Shown piece by piece: positions 19,051 to 27,562 of a DNA stretch of 64,000 nt. Location: the NCBI RefSeq assembly GCF_030296835.1, contig NZ_AP027922.1, forward strand, positions 2,480,001 to 2,544,000. Reading direction: 5' to 3'. The translations under genes were made by a program, and so were the position numbers. The stretch comes from Pseudoalteromonas sp. MM1 (GTDB lineage: Bacteria; Pseudomonadota; Gammaproteobacteria; Enterobacterales; Alteromonadaceae). Each line of letters opens with the position of its first letter. Within the stretch, counting starts at the first letter, position 1. The notes beneath the pieces were generated by a model. It did not search any database. It saw only the letters and a list, made by a program, of their open reading frames with translations, and was not told the DNA's origin.

Positions 19051-19108
19051 CGTCGCGTGCAAAATTTGTGCGACGATAAATGTTAAAAAACGCAACTTTG
19101 GAGCCTCA

Positions 19109-19894
19109 ATGAGCGCTGTGATCAAGACCCCTGAAGAAATTGAAAAAATGCGTGTAGCCGGGCGCTTAGCGGCAGACGTACTTGAAATGATAGAACCACA
19201 TGTAGTGCCTGGTGTGACTACTGATGAGCTAAATACAATTTGTCATGATTATATTGTAAATGTGCAAGATGCTACCCCTGCGCCACTAAATTATCACGGT
19301 TTTCCTAAGTCAGTATGTACCTCAGTAAATCACGTTATTTGCCACGGCATCCCAAATGACAAACCGTTAAAAGATGGCGATAGTGTCAACATTGATGTAA
19401 CCGTCATTAAAGATGGTTACCACGGCGACACCTCAAAAATGTTTCATGTAGGTACGCCAAACATTCAAGGTAAACGCCTTGCACAAGTAACACAAGAAAG
19501 CCTGTACCTTGCCATTAAAATGGTAAAACCTGGTGTGCGTTTAGGCGATATTGGTGAAGCAATCCAAAAATACGCAGAAAGCTTCAATTACTCTATTGTA
19601 CGTGAATACTGCGGCCACGGTATTGGAAGCGAATTCCACGAAGAGCCACAAGTAATGCACTATGGTAAAGCGGGTACTGGCGAAACACTTAAAGCGGGTA
19701 TGTGTTTAACAATTGAGCCAATGGTTAACGCAGGTAAGCGCCAGTGTAAGCTTTTAAAAGATGAATGGACTGTCGTTACCCGCGACCGTAGTTTGTCTGC
19801 ACAGTGGGAACACACTTTATTAGTGACTGAAAATGGTGTTGAAATTTTAACGCTGCGATCAGATGATACTATCGACAGGATTATCGAACACTAA
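19109..19894 (+). CDS. map: Methionine aminopeptidase, type I
   Basis: Map removes the initiator methionine from new proteins. The 261-residue pita-bread enzyme shows all five metal ligands in context: Asp in VNIDVTV, Asp in GYHGDTSKMF, His in GHGIGSEFHEEP, Glu in TIEPMV and Glu in WEHT. The substrate histidine lies in HVICHGIPND. It is divergent from rpsB and starts the map-glnD-dapD set, the same order as in E. coli. Confidence 0.98.
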   Translation: MSAVIKTPEEIEKMRVAGRLAADVLEMIEPHVVPGVTTDELNTICHDYIVNVQDATPAPLNYHGFPKSVCTSVNHVICHGIPNDKPLKDGDSVNIDVTVIKDGYHGDTSKMFHVGTPNIQGKRLAQVTQESLYLAIKMVKPGVRLGDIGEAIQKYAESFNYSIVREYCGHGIGSEFHEEPQVMHYGKAGTGETLKAGMCLTIEPMVNAGKRQCKLLKDEWTVVTRDRSLSAQWEHTLLVTENGVEILTLRSDDTIDRIIEH

Positions 19895-19964
19895 TAATAA
19901 AACCACAGCACTAAATTAAGCATAGCTCATTGAGTGTGAACGGTTCAATAAGGAGCCAGCCCAC

Positions 19965-22583
19965 GTGGCATTACCCAACAAAGTAAAAAAGTTGCTCAGC
20001 GATGCTGAGCAACTGAGCGATTATCGCGATTGTTCTAGCTATTTTTATAAGTGGTTACATAATCAGTTTTCTAAGCAACCAGTTGGTAATTTAATTAATG
20101 CCCGGGCAGAGTTTATAGACCGCCTGCTAATTAAACTGTTTCATGTTTATGATTTGGCTCACGAGCCTGATCTGGCCCTTATTGCCGTGGGCGGGTACGG
20201 CCGTGGTGAGCTACACCCCTACTCCGACATTGACTTTTTACTGCTTGTTACGCAGCCACCGAGCGAGCAAATATGTGAAAAAATAGGCAAGTTTGTAACC
20301 ATGCTTTGGGATCTCAATTTAGAGATTGGCCATAGTGTGCGTACCATTGAACAAGCAATAGAACAAAAACGTGAAGACGTTACCTTTGCCACCAGCTTGC
20401 TCGAAAGCCGACTAATTTTTGGTAACCACATTGAGTTTGAAAAGCTCAAAACGCATATTATCGAAACCCCAGTTTGGCGCTCAGGTGAATTTTTTGTGGC
20501 CAAAGTGCAAGAGCAAAACCTACGTCATAAAAAATGTCACGGTACAGCTTACAACTTAGAGCCAAACATCAAAGAAAACCCCGGTGGCTTGCGTGATTTA
20601 CAAACCATAATTTGGGTTGCTAAAAAGCACTTTAGAGCCGAAACCCTGCAAGAGCTAATTAGCCACGGCTACTTAACACATGAGGAGTTTCAGGAGCTCT
20701 CGGAGTGCCTAGAAAACCTCTGGAATATTCGCTTTGCACTGCATTTAGCCGCTGGGCGCTCAGAAAACCGCTTACTGTTTGACCATCAACCTCATACTGC
20801 CGAAATACTTGGCTTTGGTAGTGATGGTAAAGCCTCGGTTGAGCGCATGATGAAACGCTTATTCAGAATAATGAGCCGTGTGCGTGAGCTTAACCAAATG
20901 CTGCTATCGTACTTTGAAGAAAGTATTATGCCAGAGAGCAGCGAAGCGCCAGTAATTGAGTTAGACAAAGACTTTGAACGCGTTGGGCACCAAATTAGAG
21001 TAAAAAACCCCTCGGTATTTTTTAGGCGTGACCAACTTTTTGTTTTATTTGAACATATTGCCGACAACCCAGAAATTACCCATATTTACCCAAGTACTAT
21101 TCGTACCATTAGGCAAGTACGCAGGCGCCTATTAGGTGATTTACAAGATTATGCCGCATGCCGCGAGGCATTTATGCGCATTGTAAAACATCCCAATGGC
21201 ATGGGGCGCGCATTTACGCTAATGCACAAACACGGCATGTTGGCTGCGTATTTACCACAATGGCGTAATATATTTGGGCAAATGCAATTTGATTTATTTC
21301 ATGCCTACACAGTAGATGAACACACCCATAAATTAATCAATAATATTTACCAGTATTTTGATAAATCTAAAGTGAGCGAGTTTCCACTTTGTAGTGAAAT
21401 AGTAACCCGTATGGATAAGCCTGAGTTGCTTTATTTAGCGGGTATTTTTCATGATATTGCTAAAGGGCGTGGCGGCGATCACTCAGAGCTTGGCTCGGTT
21501 GATGCCATTGCATTTTCTAAGTTACATGGCTTCCCGTCATCAGATGGCAAACTGATATCGTGGTTAGTTGGTAACCATTTACTTATGTCGGTTACCGCGC
21601 AGCGTAAAGATATAAACGACCCAGGTGTTATTAAAGACTTTGCATCACGGGTAAAAACAGAACGCCAGCTCGACTACCTATATTGTTTAACCGTTGCCGA
21701 TATTCGCGCAACCAACGACAACTTATGGAACGATTGGAAAAACACGTTACTGCGCGAACTCTACTTACATACTCAACGTGCGCTACGCCTAGGGCTTGAA
21801 AACCCAATGGATCAACGCGACCAAATTCGCGATAAAAAGCACCAAGCTAAACAGCGCTTACTTAATTTAGGCTATGCAGAAGAGCAAATTGATTTAATTT
21901 GGAGCCGCTTTAAAGCCAATTACTTTACTGCCTTTAGTGAGCAGCAAATATCGTGGCAAAGCGAACACCTATTAAAATGCGCAGACTTAAGCCTACCCAG
22001 TGTCATTGTTTCTGATAAAGCAATGCACGGCGGCACGCAAGTATTTGCCTATAGCCCCTACTCAGGGCCACTTTTTGCCCGTTTAGTAAGTGTAATAGGC
22101 TCTAAAAAAGCGCAAATACAACACGCGCAAGTACTTACAACTAAGGACGGCTACGCCCTATTTAATTTTGTAATACTTGAAGTAAGCGGTGACCCGATTG
22201 CAAGTAGCCGCGCACAATCAATTAAACGCGGGCTTGAGCAAGCACTTAACGAGCCGCGTAAAAAAATACGCTTTAAAAAGAACCGCTCGCAACGATTTAA
22301 AGACTTTAATATTAAACCTAAAATAGTGCTGCGCCCTCATGCACGTAAAGATCGCAGCCTAATAGAAATTCAAGCTGTTGATATACCTGGTTTACTAACC
22401 AAAATTGCCGAAGTTTTCCAAGCGCATTTATTACACATTCATGCTGCCCGCATTACCACAGTAGGTGAACGTGCAGAGGATTTCTTTGTCGTATCAAATA
22501 ACGAATACCAAGCGCTGACTGATGAAGAGCAAGCAAAAATTCATCAGGCATTACGTAAAAAATTCAACGCCGAAACAGAATAA
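19965..22583 (+). CDS. glnD: Bifunctional PII uridylyltransferase/uridylyl-removing enzyme
   Basis: GlnD senses glutamine and modifies the PII protein GlnB/GlnK to control nitrogen assimilation. Domains in order are a nucleotidyltransferase (GGYGRGELHPYSDIDFLLL, about residues 70-90), an HD hydrolase domain (HDIAKGRGGDHSELG, about residue 510) and two C-terminal ACT domains that bind glutamine (the second starts near LIEIQAVDIPGLLTKIAEVF). The start is GTG 19965, nine bases after AAGGAG. The length of 872 is close to the usual 890 or so. Confidence 0.97.
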   Translation: MALPNKVKKLLSDAEQLSDYRDCSSYFYKWLHNQFSKQPVGNLINARAEFIDRLLIKLFHVYDLAHEPDLALIAVGGYGRGELHPYSDIDFLLLVTQPPSEQICEKIGKFVTMLWDLNLEIGHSVRTIEQAIEQKREDVTFATSLLESRLIFGNHIEFEKLKTHIIETPVWRSGEFFVAKVQEQNLRHKKCHGTAYNLEPNIKENPGGLRDLQTIIWVAKKHFRAETLQELISHGYLTHEEFQELSECLENLWNIRFALHLAAGRSENRLLFDHQPHTAEILGFGSDGKASVERMMKRLFRIMSRVRELNQMLLSYFEESIMPESSEAPVIELDKDFERVGHQIRVKNPSVFFRRDQLFVLFEHIADNPEITHIYPSTIRTIRQVRRRLLGDLQDYAACREAFMRIVKHPNGMGRAFTLMHKHGMLAAYLPQWRNIFGQMQFDLFHAYTVDEHTHKLINNIYQYFDKSKVSEFPLCSEIVTRMDKPELLYLAGIFHDIAKGRGGDHSELGSVDAIAFSKLHGFPSSDGKLISWLVGNHLLMSVTAQRKDINDPGVIKDFASRVKTERQLDYLYCLTVADIRATNDNLWNDWKNTLLRELYLHTQRALRLGLENPMDQRDQIRDKKHQAKQRLLNLGYAEEQIDLIWSRFKANYFTAFSEQQISWQSEHLLKCADLSLPSVIVSDKAMHGGTQVFAYSPYSGPLFARLVSVIGSKKAQIQHAQVLTTKDGYALFNFVILEVSGDPIASSRAQSIKRGLEQALNEPRKKIRFKKNRSQRFKDFNIKPKIVLRPHARKDRSLIEIQAVDIPGLLTKIAEVFQAHLLHIHAARITTVGERAEDFFVVSNNEYQALTDEEQAKIHQALRKKFNAETE

Positions 22584-22592
22584 GGACACACC

Positions 22593-23420
22593 ATGTCAGA
22601 TTTAAAAACCATGATCGAAAACGCCTGGGATAACCGCGATAGCATTAGCCCAAGCAGTGTATCAAGCGATGTTAAACAAGCGATTATTGACGCACTAGAG
22701 CTACTTGATAGCGGCGCTGCCCGCGTTGCTGAAAAAATATCAGGCGAATGGGTTGTACACCAATGGCTTAAAAAAGCCGTATTACTGTCGTTTCGTATTC
22801 GCGACAACCAACCAATGAACGACGGCGTAAATCAATTTTATGACAAAGTACCGCTTAAATTTAGCGACTATACGCCGGAGCAATTTCAGCAAGGCGGCAT
22901 GCGCGTAGTACCAAATGCGGTAGCCCGTAAAGGCAGCTTTGTAGGTAAAAACGTGGTACTTATGCCTTCGTACGTAAACATTGGCGCATACGTAGACGAA
23001 GGCACCATGGTTGATACATGGGCCACTGTAGGCTCATGTGCACAAATTGGTAAGAACGTACACTTATCGGGCGGCGTTGGCATAGGCGGCGTTTTAGAGC
23101 CACTACAAGCTAACCCAACCATCATTGAAGACAACTGTTTTATTGGCGCACGCTCTGAAATTGTTGAAGGCGTAGTGGTAGAAGAAGGCGCTGTTATTTC
23201 AATGGGCGTTTACATTAGCCAAAGCACTCGTATTTATGACCGTGAAACCGGCGAAATTCACTACGGCCGCGTACCAGCAGGCGCTGTAGTTGTGCCAGGT
23301 GCGCTCCCATCAAAAGATGGCACCCACAGCCTTTACGCTGCAATCATCGTGAAAAAAGTAGATCAACAAACACGTGAAAAAGTAGGCATCAACGCCCTAC
23401 TACGCTCGATTGATGATTAA
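22593..23420 (+). CDS. dapD: 2,3,4,5-tetrahydropyridine-2,6-dicarboxylate N-succinyltransferase
   Basis: DapD succinylates tetrahydrodipicolinate in lysine and diaminopimelate synthesis. The 275-residue product is a hexapeptide-repeat acyltransferase with the family segments [35 protein letters not shown] and [29 protein letters not shown] lies just before ATG 22593, nine bases after the glnD stop. It ends the map-glnD-dapD set; the REP-bounded islet begins five bases later. Confidence 0.98.
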   Translation: MSDLKTMIENAWDNRDSISPSSVSSDVKQAIIDALELLDSGAARVAEKISGEWVVHQWLKKAVLLSFRIRDNQPMNDGVNQFYDKVPLKFSDYTPEQFQQGGMRVVPNAVARKGSFVGKNVVLMPSYVNIGAYVDEGTMVDTWATVGSCAQIGKNVHLSGGVGIGGVLEPLQANPTIIEDNCFIGARSEIVEGVVVEEGAVISMGVYISQSTRIYDRETGEIHYGRVPAGAVVVPGALPSKDGTHSLYAAIIVKKVDQQTREKVGINALLRSIDD

Positions 23421-23424
23421 AAGA

Positions 23425-23459
23425 AGCTTTTAGCTGTAAGCTGTAAGCTTTTAGTTGAT
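23425..23459. repeat. Seven-base tandem repeat, left flank of the islet
   Basis: Five consecutive heptamers AGCTTTT, AGCTGTA, AGCTGTA, AGCTTTT, AGTTGAT begin five bases after the dapD stop. A similar 7-base periodicity occurs on the other side of the DUF2971 gene at 24726-24760. Confidence 0.7.
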
Positions 23460-23470
23460 TTGTGTTAAAC

Positions 23471-23502
23471 GTAGGTTGGGTTGAGTGAAACGAAACCCAA
23501 CA
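23471..23502 (+). repeat. REP-like palindromic element, left copy
   Basis: The 32-nt unit starts GTAGGTTGGGTT and ends AACCCAACA. GTTGGGTT and AACCCAAC can pair into an 8-bp hairpin. An exact inverted copy lies at 24672-24703. GTAGGTTGGGTT-type units are widespread dispersed bacterial repeats of REP character. Confidence 0.85.
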
Positions 23503-23547
23503 ACACATTAAAGCTTAGCGTTTTAGCTGAACTTTAATTGTATATAG

Positions 23548-23583
23548 AAAAGCGCTAAGTCCGTATGGGATTAGCGCTTTTTA
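23548..23583. terminator. Bidirectional terminator between dapD and the DUF2971 gene
   Basis: AAAAGCGCTAA and TTAGCGCTTTT form an 11-bp stem around a 12-base loop. T-rich tracts lie on both strands. It serves the end of the DUF2971 gene (its stop codon touches the hairpin) and possibly dapD. Confidence 0.8.
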
Positions 23584-24579
23584 AATTCTTCTAAATGAAG
23601 TTTCAGTGCTAGAAACTTTTACATTGTAATCTAATGAACTCAAAAGAGACCTCAAGCCTTTAACAGCCAAGTCTTTGTTCTCTGATGGGCCAACTATAAT
23701 CTCTTCAATTGAATTTTTAGGAAAAGGTATCGCTCTATATGGGGCTATAATGCCAGACTTTAGGGTTCTGTAGCGTAAAGGAAAAAACTCTTTCACTCCA
23801 TTTTCAAGCTCTATAAAATCAATATTTGAGGAGTCTATAAAATCAAAATAACCCTTTTCAGTATTTTCATTTAATGAGACTAAACCAGGGTAAAAAAGAG
23901 TAAAACGATACTCTTCTTCATATTCGAACGCTTGATCTTTTATGCTAGCAATCTTAAAAATCGCTTCATTAAAAATTTCAATTGCAGTAATAGCACATTT
24001 TTCATTTAGGTCATTTCCACTTAAATTTGGATCTAACACATAACTTAAAACCTCAGGCAGATAGTGTTCTTCAATTAAAGAATGAAGCATTTCCTCAGTT
24101 GGTTGGTAATCAACATCATCATAGCCACTCAAAAGTTTTCTTTGCCTAAAGTACTCATCATCAAATAGCTTTTCTTTATTAAACTTTATGCAATATGAAG
24201 TTTGCTCTGACCCGTAAGTTAGCCAGTGGTTTAGGCTATCACGCTTAGTTGTAAATGAAGTGGTATAAATTTCATCAATGGTATTATTATCAATTATATT
24301 CCATAGAAAATTTAAAAAATGATTTGCGAGATGCACGTCCTTACTTCGCATTTCTTTTTGGGTAACATCTAAAGGTATATTTTTGTGTTTGGCATAAATT
24401 TCTTCGAGTTTGATTTGTGAAAACTCAGACAAACTCTCTCTGAGTGATTTTATTCTATCAATTCCTTGCTTTATTTCTCTAAAATCATTTAGATACTCTG
24501 TGTTAGTAGCCCATAAACTTTTGCTCTCTAAAATTCCCTTTAAACCATCTGCAGAAGTGTAGTGATAAACATAATCCAT
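23581..24579 (-). CDS. DUF2971 domain protein of unknown function
   Basis: The 332-residue product begins YVYHYTSADGLKGILESKSLWATNTEYLND, which I recognise as the DUF2971 signature. A central segment SLNHWLTYGSEQTSYCIKF is also typical. The biochemical role is unknown. No signal peptide or membrane helix is visible, so it should be cytoplasmic. The gene is clearly richer in A and T than its neighbours and lies alone between two exact inverted REP-like elements, which points to acquisition by transfer. The first ATG has only a weak ribosome site. DUF2971 genes occur in accessory regions of many genomes, but I cannot assign a function. Confidence 0.85.
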   Translation of the reverse strand: MDYVYHYTSADGLKGILESKSLWATNTEYLNDFREIKQGIDRIKSLRESLSEFSQIKLEEIYAKHKNIPLDVTQKEMRSKDVHLANHFLNFLWNIIDNNTIDEIYTTSFTTKRDSLNHWLTYGSEQTSYCIKFNKEKLFDDEYFRQRKLLSGYDDVDYQPTEEMLHSLIEEHYLPEVLSYVLDPNLSGNDLNEKCAITAIEIFNEAIFKIASIKDQAFEYEEEYRFTLFYPGLVSLNENTEKGYFDFIDSSNIDFIELENGVKEFFPLRYRTLKSGIIAPYRAIPFPKNSIEEIIVGPSENKDLAVKGLRSLLSSLDYNVKVSSTETSFRRI

Positions 24580-24671
24580 ATTTAAAGCCTAAAAAATTCC
24601 AGAGATTAACTGCGAGTCTAACCCTTTTATACAAAACAATAAAATTGAGATGACACAGAGTACTATAACCC

Positions 24672-24703
24672 TGTTGGGTTTCGTTTCACTCAACCCAACC
24701 TAC
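24672..24703 (-). repeat. REP-like palindromic element, right copy (inverted)
   Basis: Exact reverse complement of the unit at 23471-23502 over all 32 bases. With the left copy it brackets a 1.23-kb segment that contains only the DUF2971 gene and its terminator. Confidence 0.85.
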
Positions 24704-24725
24704 GGCGATAAAGTTAACGCCGTTC

Positions 24726-24760
24726 AGCTCGTCACTGATAGCTGACAACTAATAACTTTT
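24726..24760. repeat. Seven-base tandem repeat, right flank of the islet
   Basis: Degenerate heptamers AGCTCGT, CACTGAT, AGCTGAC, AACTAAT, AACTTTT. The periodicity and composition match the array at 23425-23459, suggesting related or decayed copies at both edges of the islet. Confidence 0.5.
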
Positions 24761-24772
24761 ATTTAGCTAATA

Positions 24773-24802
24773 AAAAAGCACTTATAAAAATAAGTGCTTT
24801 TG
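24773..24802 (-). terminator. Intrinsic terminator of phhB
   Basis: AAAGCACTTA and TAAGTGCTTT form a 10-bp stem with a six-base loop, followed by TTTTATT on the - strand, 24 bases past the phhB stop. Confidence 0.85.
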
Positions 24803-24825
24803 GGTTTGCTCAATTAATTTTTTAA

Positions 24826-25170
24826 TTACAGCGCGTTAAATACGTCGTCTGTTTTAGCTGCGCAAATAAAGTCGTTTTTGTGTAGGCCTTTAATTGAATG
24901 GCTCCACCACGTTACGGTTACTTTGCCCCACTCGGTTAATAAACCAGGGTGATGGCCTTCATCTTCTGCCATATCGCCTACTTTGTTAGTAAACGCCATA
25001 GCTTGCTTAAAGTTTTTAAACTTATAAACACGCTCTAGCTGCATGATGCCGTCGCGTACTTCTGGTACCCAGTCTGGGATTTTAGTAATTAATTGTGCAA
25101 GCTCTTCGTCAGATACTTTTGGCGCATCTACGTGGCAAGCTTCGCATTTTTGTTCACTTAATGAAGACAT
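24826..25170 (-). CDS. phhB: Pterin-4a-carbinolamine dehydratase
   Basis: PhhB regenerates the tetrahydropterin cofactor used by phenylalanine hydroxylase. The 114-residue product has the family motif [21 protein letters not shown] with the active-site histidines, and ends in the conserved [14 protein letters not shown]. An AAGGA site precedes ATG 25170. It follows phhA by 38 bases in the same direction, so the two are one operon and act in one reaction cycle. Confidence 0.96.
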   Translation of the reverse strand: MSSLSEQKCEACHVDAPKVSDEELAQLITKIPDWVPEVRDGIMQLERVYKFKNFKQAMAFTNKVGDMAEDEGHHPGLLTEWGKVTVTWWSHSIKGLHKNDFICAAKTDDVFNAL

Positions 25171-25208
25171 TTTAAATCCTTACTTTAGCGTTTCTTTTTA
25201 AATTAAAG

Positions 25209-26006
25209 TTAACTGGCTAATTGTTCTTTTGGTGGAAATTTGGGGTCGTGCAAGCCAAGCGCTTTAGCTTGCTCAACCAAAGTCATAATATCCATTTGCG
25301 ATATATCAAACAGATCATGAATCGAATTAATGGTGTAGTACTGGGGTTGCATAATATCTATGCGGTAAGGCGTACGCAGCACATCAATGACGCTCATAGG
25401 CGTTATTTCTGGTGTGTCTGAATACACGTACTGGGTTTCACCTGGGCTTGATAAAATACCGCCGCCGTAAATACGTAGGCCGTTTTCGGTTTGCATTAAA
25501 CCAAACTCAACCGTAAACCAATACATACGCGCAAGGTACACGCGATCTTTTTTCTGCGCAGCATAGCCTAATTGGCCATATTTATGTGTAAATTCGGCAA
25601 AGTCAGGGTTGGTTAGCATGGCACAATGGCCAAATATTTCATGAAAAATGTCAGGCTCTTGTAGGTAATCAAACTCTTCACGGCTACGAATAAATGTAGC
25701 TACCGGAAACTGCTTATTTGCCAATAATCTAAAAAACTCATCAAAATCGATAAGCGCAGGCACAGGGGCTACTTGCCACCCAGTAGTCGCCAGTAGCACC
25801 TCGTTAAGTTCGCTTAACTGGGGAATACGATCGTGTGGTAGGTTTATTTTTTTAAGCCCATCCATATACTCATCACAGGCCTTACCTTCTATGCACGCAA
25901 GTTGGCGTGCTACAAGCTCAGACCAAATTTTATTTTCTTCTTCGCTCCAGTGAATAACACCATTTTCGTCTGGTGTTTTGGAGGTGTATTTACTTGCTTT
26001 AGCCAT
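25209..26006 (-). CDS. phhA: Phenylalanine 4-monooxygenase
   Basis: PhhA converts phenylalanine to tyrosine with oxygen, iron and tetrahydropterin. The 265-residue product is the short, catalytic-domain-only bacterial form. It has EPDIFHEIFGHCAMLTNPDF carrying the two iron-binding histidines, and YWFTVEFGLMQ with the glutamate ligand. AAGG lies before ATG 26006. It leads the phhA-phhB operon. A TyrR-like operator lies about 145 bases upstream. Confidence 0.97.
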   Translation of the reverse strand: MAKASKYTSKTPDENGVIHWSEEENKIWSELVARQLACIEGKACDEYMDGLKKINLPHDRIPQLSELNEVLLATTGWQVAPVPALIDFDEFFRLLANKQFPVATFIRSREEFDYLQEPDIFHEIFGHCAMLTNPDFAEFTHKYGQLGYAAQKKDRVYLARMYWFTVEFGLMQTENGLRIYGGGILSSPGETQYVYSDTPEITPMSVIDVLRTPYRIDIMQPQYYTINSIHDLFDISQMDIMTLVEQAKALGLHDPKFPPKEQLAS

Positions 26007-26150
26007 AATAACCTTCTTGGGGTTAAGCCCTAAATGTGTGTCAGTGTAATACTCAAAAAGTAATGAATATCTAATGCAGCCATACTAAGCAAAAGTGAAG
26101 AGAAGTTTAATAGTTGAGCGTATATCTACATTTGGCACGATCAACCAATG

Positions 26151-26168
26151 TGTACACTTATGATTACA
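26151..26168 (-). promoter_or_regulatory. TyrR/PhhR-like operator upstream of phhA
   Basis: TGTACA and ATTACA are separated by six bases, matching 10 of 12 positions of the TyrR box TGTAAA-N6-TTTACA. A second partial site (TGTACA, then ATTTCA) lies at 26185-26202. TyrR/PhhR regulators control aromatic amino acid genes, so the position upstream of phhA fits. No regulator gene is in the window. Confidence 0.4.
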
Positions 26169-26244
26169 CCTAAGGAATAAATTGTGTACACCTTTAATTT
26201 CAGTGACCTTAAAGGCCACCCCACCCGTACACAATTAAATACAC

Positions 26245-27426
26245 TCAATAGATAGTGGCAAAAGCTTGGTCTAAGTCTGCAATAATGTCGTTAACATCCT
26301 CAAGCCCAACAGAGAGCCTTATTAGGCCATCACTAATTCCTGCAGCTGCACGCTCCTCGGGTGTATAAGGTGAATGTGTCATTGATGCGGGGTGTTGAAT
26401 GAGTGTTTCTGCATCGCCTAAACTTACAGCAAGTGTGCAAAGCTTCATGCTATCTATAAACTGCGCACCCTGAGCAAGGGTGCCGTTAATTTCAAATGCA
26501 ATAACGCCGCCTGCGGCCTTCATTTGGTTACCTATGTATTTGTTACCTGGATGCGATTTAAGCCCTGGGTAATAAACAATATTAACCTGTGAGTGCGCCT
26601 CTAAGTATTCGGCAACCGTTTGTGCGCTTTGGCAGTGACGCTCCATACGTATAGCTAAGGTTTTTAGGCCGCGATTAATAAGCCATGCATCGTGCGGGCT
26701 TATGGTGGCACCAATATCTTTAAGTACCGTCATTTTTATTAAGGTAATGTGTTCTTGCGTTCCACACACAAGCCCTGCGACTACATCGCCATGGCCGTTT
26801 AAATACTTAGTGGCACTGTGCATAATAATATCTATACCGTACTGCTTAGGCGATTGCAGCAGTGGCGTTAAAAAGGTGTTGTCGACCACACTAATTAAAT
26901 TGTGTTGTTTAGCCACTGCGCCAATTAAGGCTAAATCAATAACAGCCATTGTCGGGTTTATGGGTGTTTCGACAAATATCATTTTGGAATTAGGTTTAAT
27001 GGCAGCACGGAGCTCGTCCTCGCAGGTCATATCAACAAAAGTGACTTCAATTCCCCAGCGCGGCAACATGTGTGCAAAAAATGCGAACGTACAACCATAT
27101 AATGCGCTTGATGCCACAAGGTGATCGCCCTGCGATAAAAAGCTCAACACCGATGCCGATACAGCGCCCATACCGGTGGCCGTTGCCGCTGCAGCTTCGC
27201 AGCCTTCTAACTGTGCGACTTTTTGCTCAAGTTCGGTGGTGGTTGGATTACCCAGGCGGGTGTAAATATAACCAGGCTCTTCGCCTGCAAAGCGTGCGGC
27301 ACCTTGTGCTGCATTTTCAAAATGAAAGGTAGAGGTTTGATACAAAGGCGATGTAAGTGCGCCATGCGGATCGTTTGCTTTTTGCGGGCCATGAATACAT
27401 TGGGTATTAATATGCTGCTTGCTCAT
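26245..27426 (-). CDS. megL: Methionine gamma-lyase (PLP enzyme)
   Basis: MGL degrades methionine to methanethiol, 2-oxobutyrate and ammonia. The 393-residue product belongs to the Cys/Met metabolism PLP family. It has YTRLGNPTTTELE, ALYGCTFAFF with the cysteine characteristic of true methionine gamma-lyases, HSATKYLNGHGDVVAG with the PLP lysine, and the C-terminal SLGDAETLIQHPASMTHSPYT. The cysteine argues against cystathionine gamma-synthase or beta-lyase. A GAGAG site precedes the ATG. It lies upstream of phhA in the same direction but a 238-base gap with its own operator candidate separates them. Confidence 0.9.
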   Translation of the reverse strand: MSKQHINTQCIHGPQKANDPHGALTSPLYQTSTFHFENAAQGAARFAGEEPGYIYTRLGNPTTTELEQKVAQLEGCEAAAATATGMGAVSASVLSFLSQGDHLVASSALYGCTFAFFAHMLPRWGIEVTFVDMTCEDELRAAIKPNSKMIFVETPINPTMAVIDLALIGAVAKQHNLISVVDNTFLTPLLQSPKQYGIDIIMHSATKYLNGHGDVVAGLVCGTQEHITLIKMTVLKDIGATISPHDAWLINRGLKTLAIRMERHCQSAQTVAEYLEAHSQVNIVYYPGLKSHPGNKYIGNQMKAAGGVIAFEINGTLAQGAQFIDSMKLCTLAVSLGDAETLIQHPASMTHSPYTPEERAAAGISDGLIRLSVGLEDVNDIIADLDQAFATIY

Positions 27427-27562
27427 TGTGTGCTCTCGTTTTTATTATGTGTGTCAATTACATAAATAAAACGCACCGCAGTTTAAATCACAAGCATGCC
27501 GGATGCTCAGATGGCTATTTGTGCAAAGTTTACCCGCTTAGCTGTACACAAATATTTCCATG

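Noticed and set aside
19051..19075. Inverted repeat CGTCGC...GCGACG between rpsB and map
   Set aside because: Arms match only partly (extra bases on one side), there is no T run, and no role could be supported.
26130..26148. TGGCACG resembling a sigma-54 -24 element upstream of phhA
   Set aside because: The -12 GC element is missing at the required spacing and the orientation points away from phhA.
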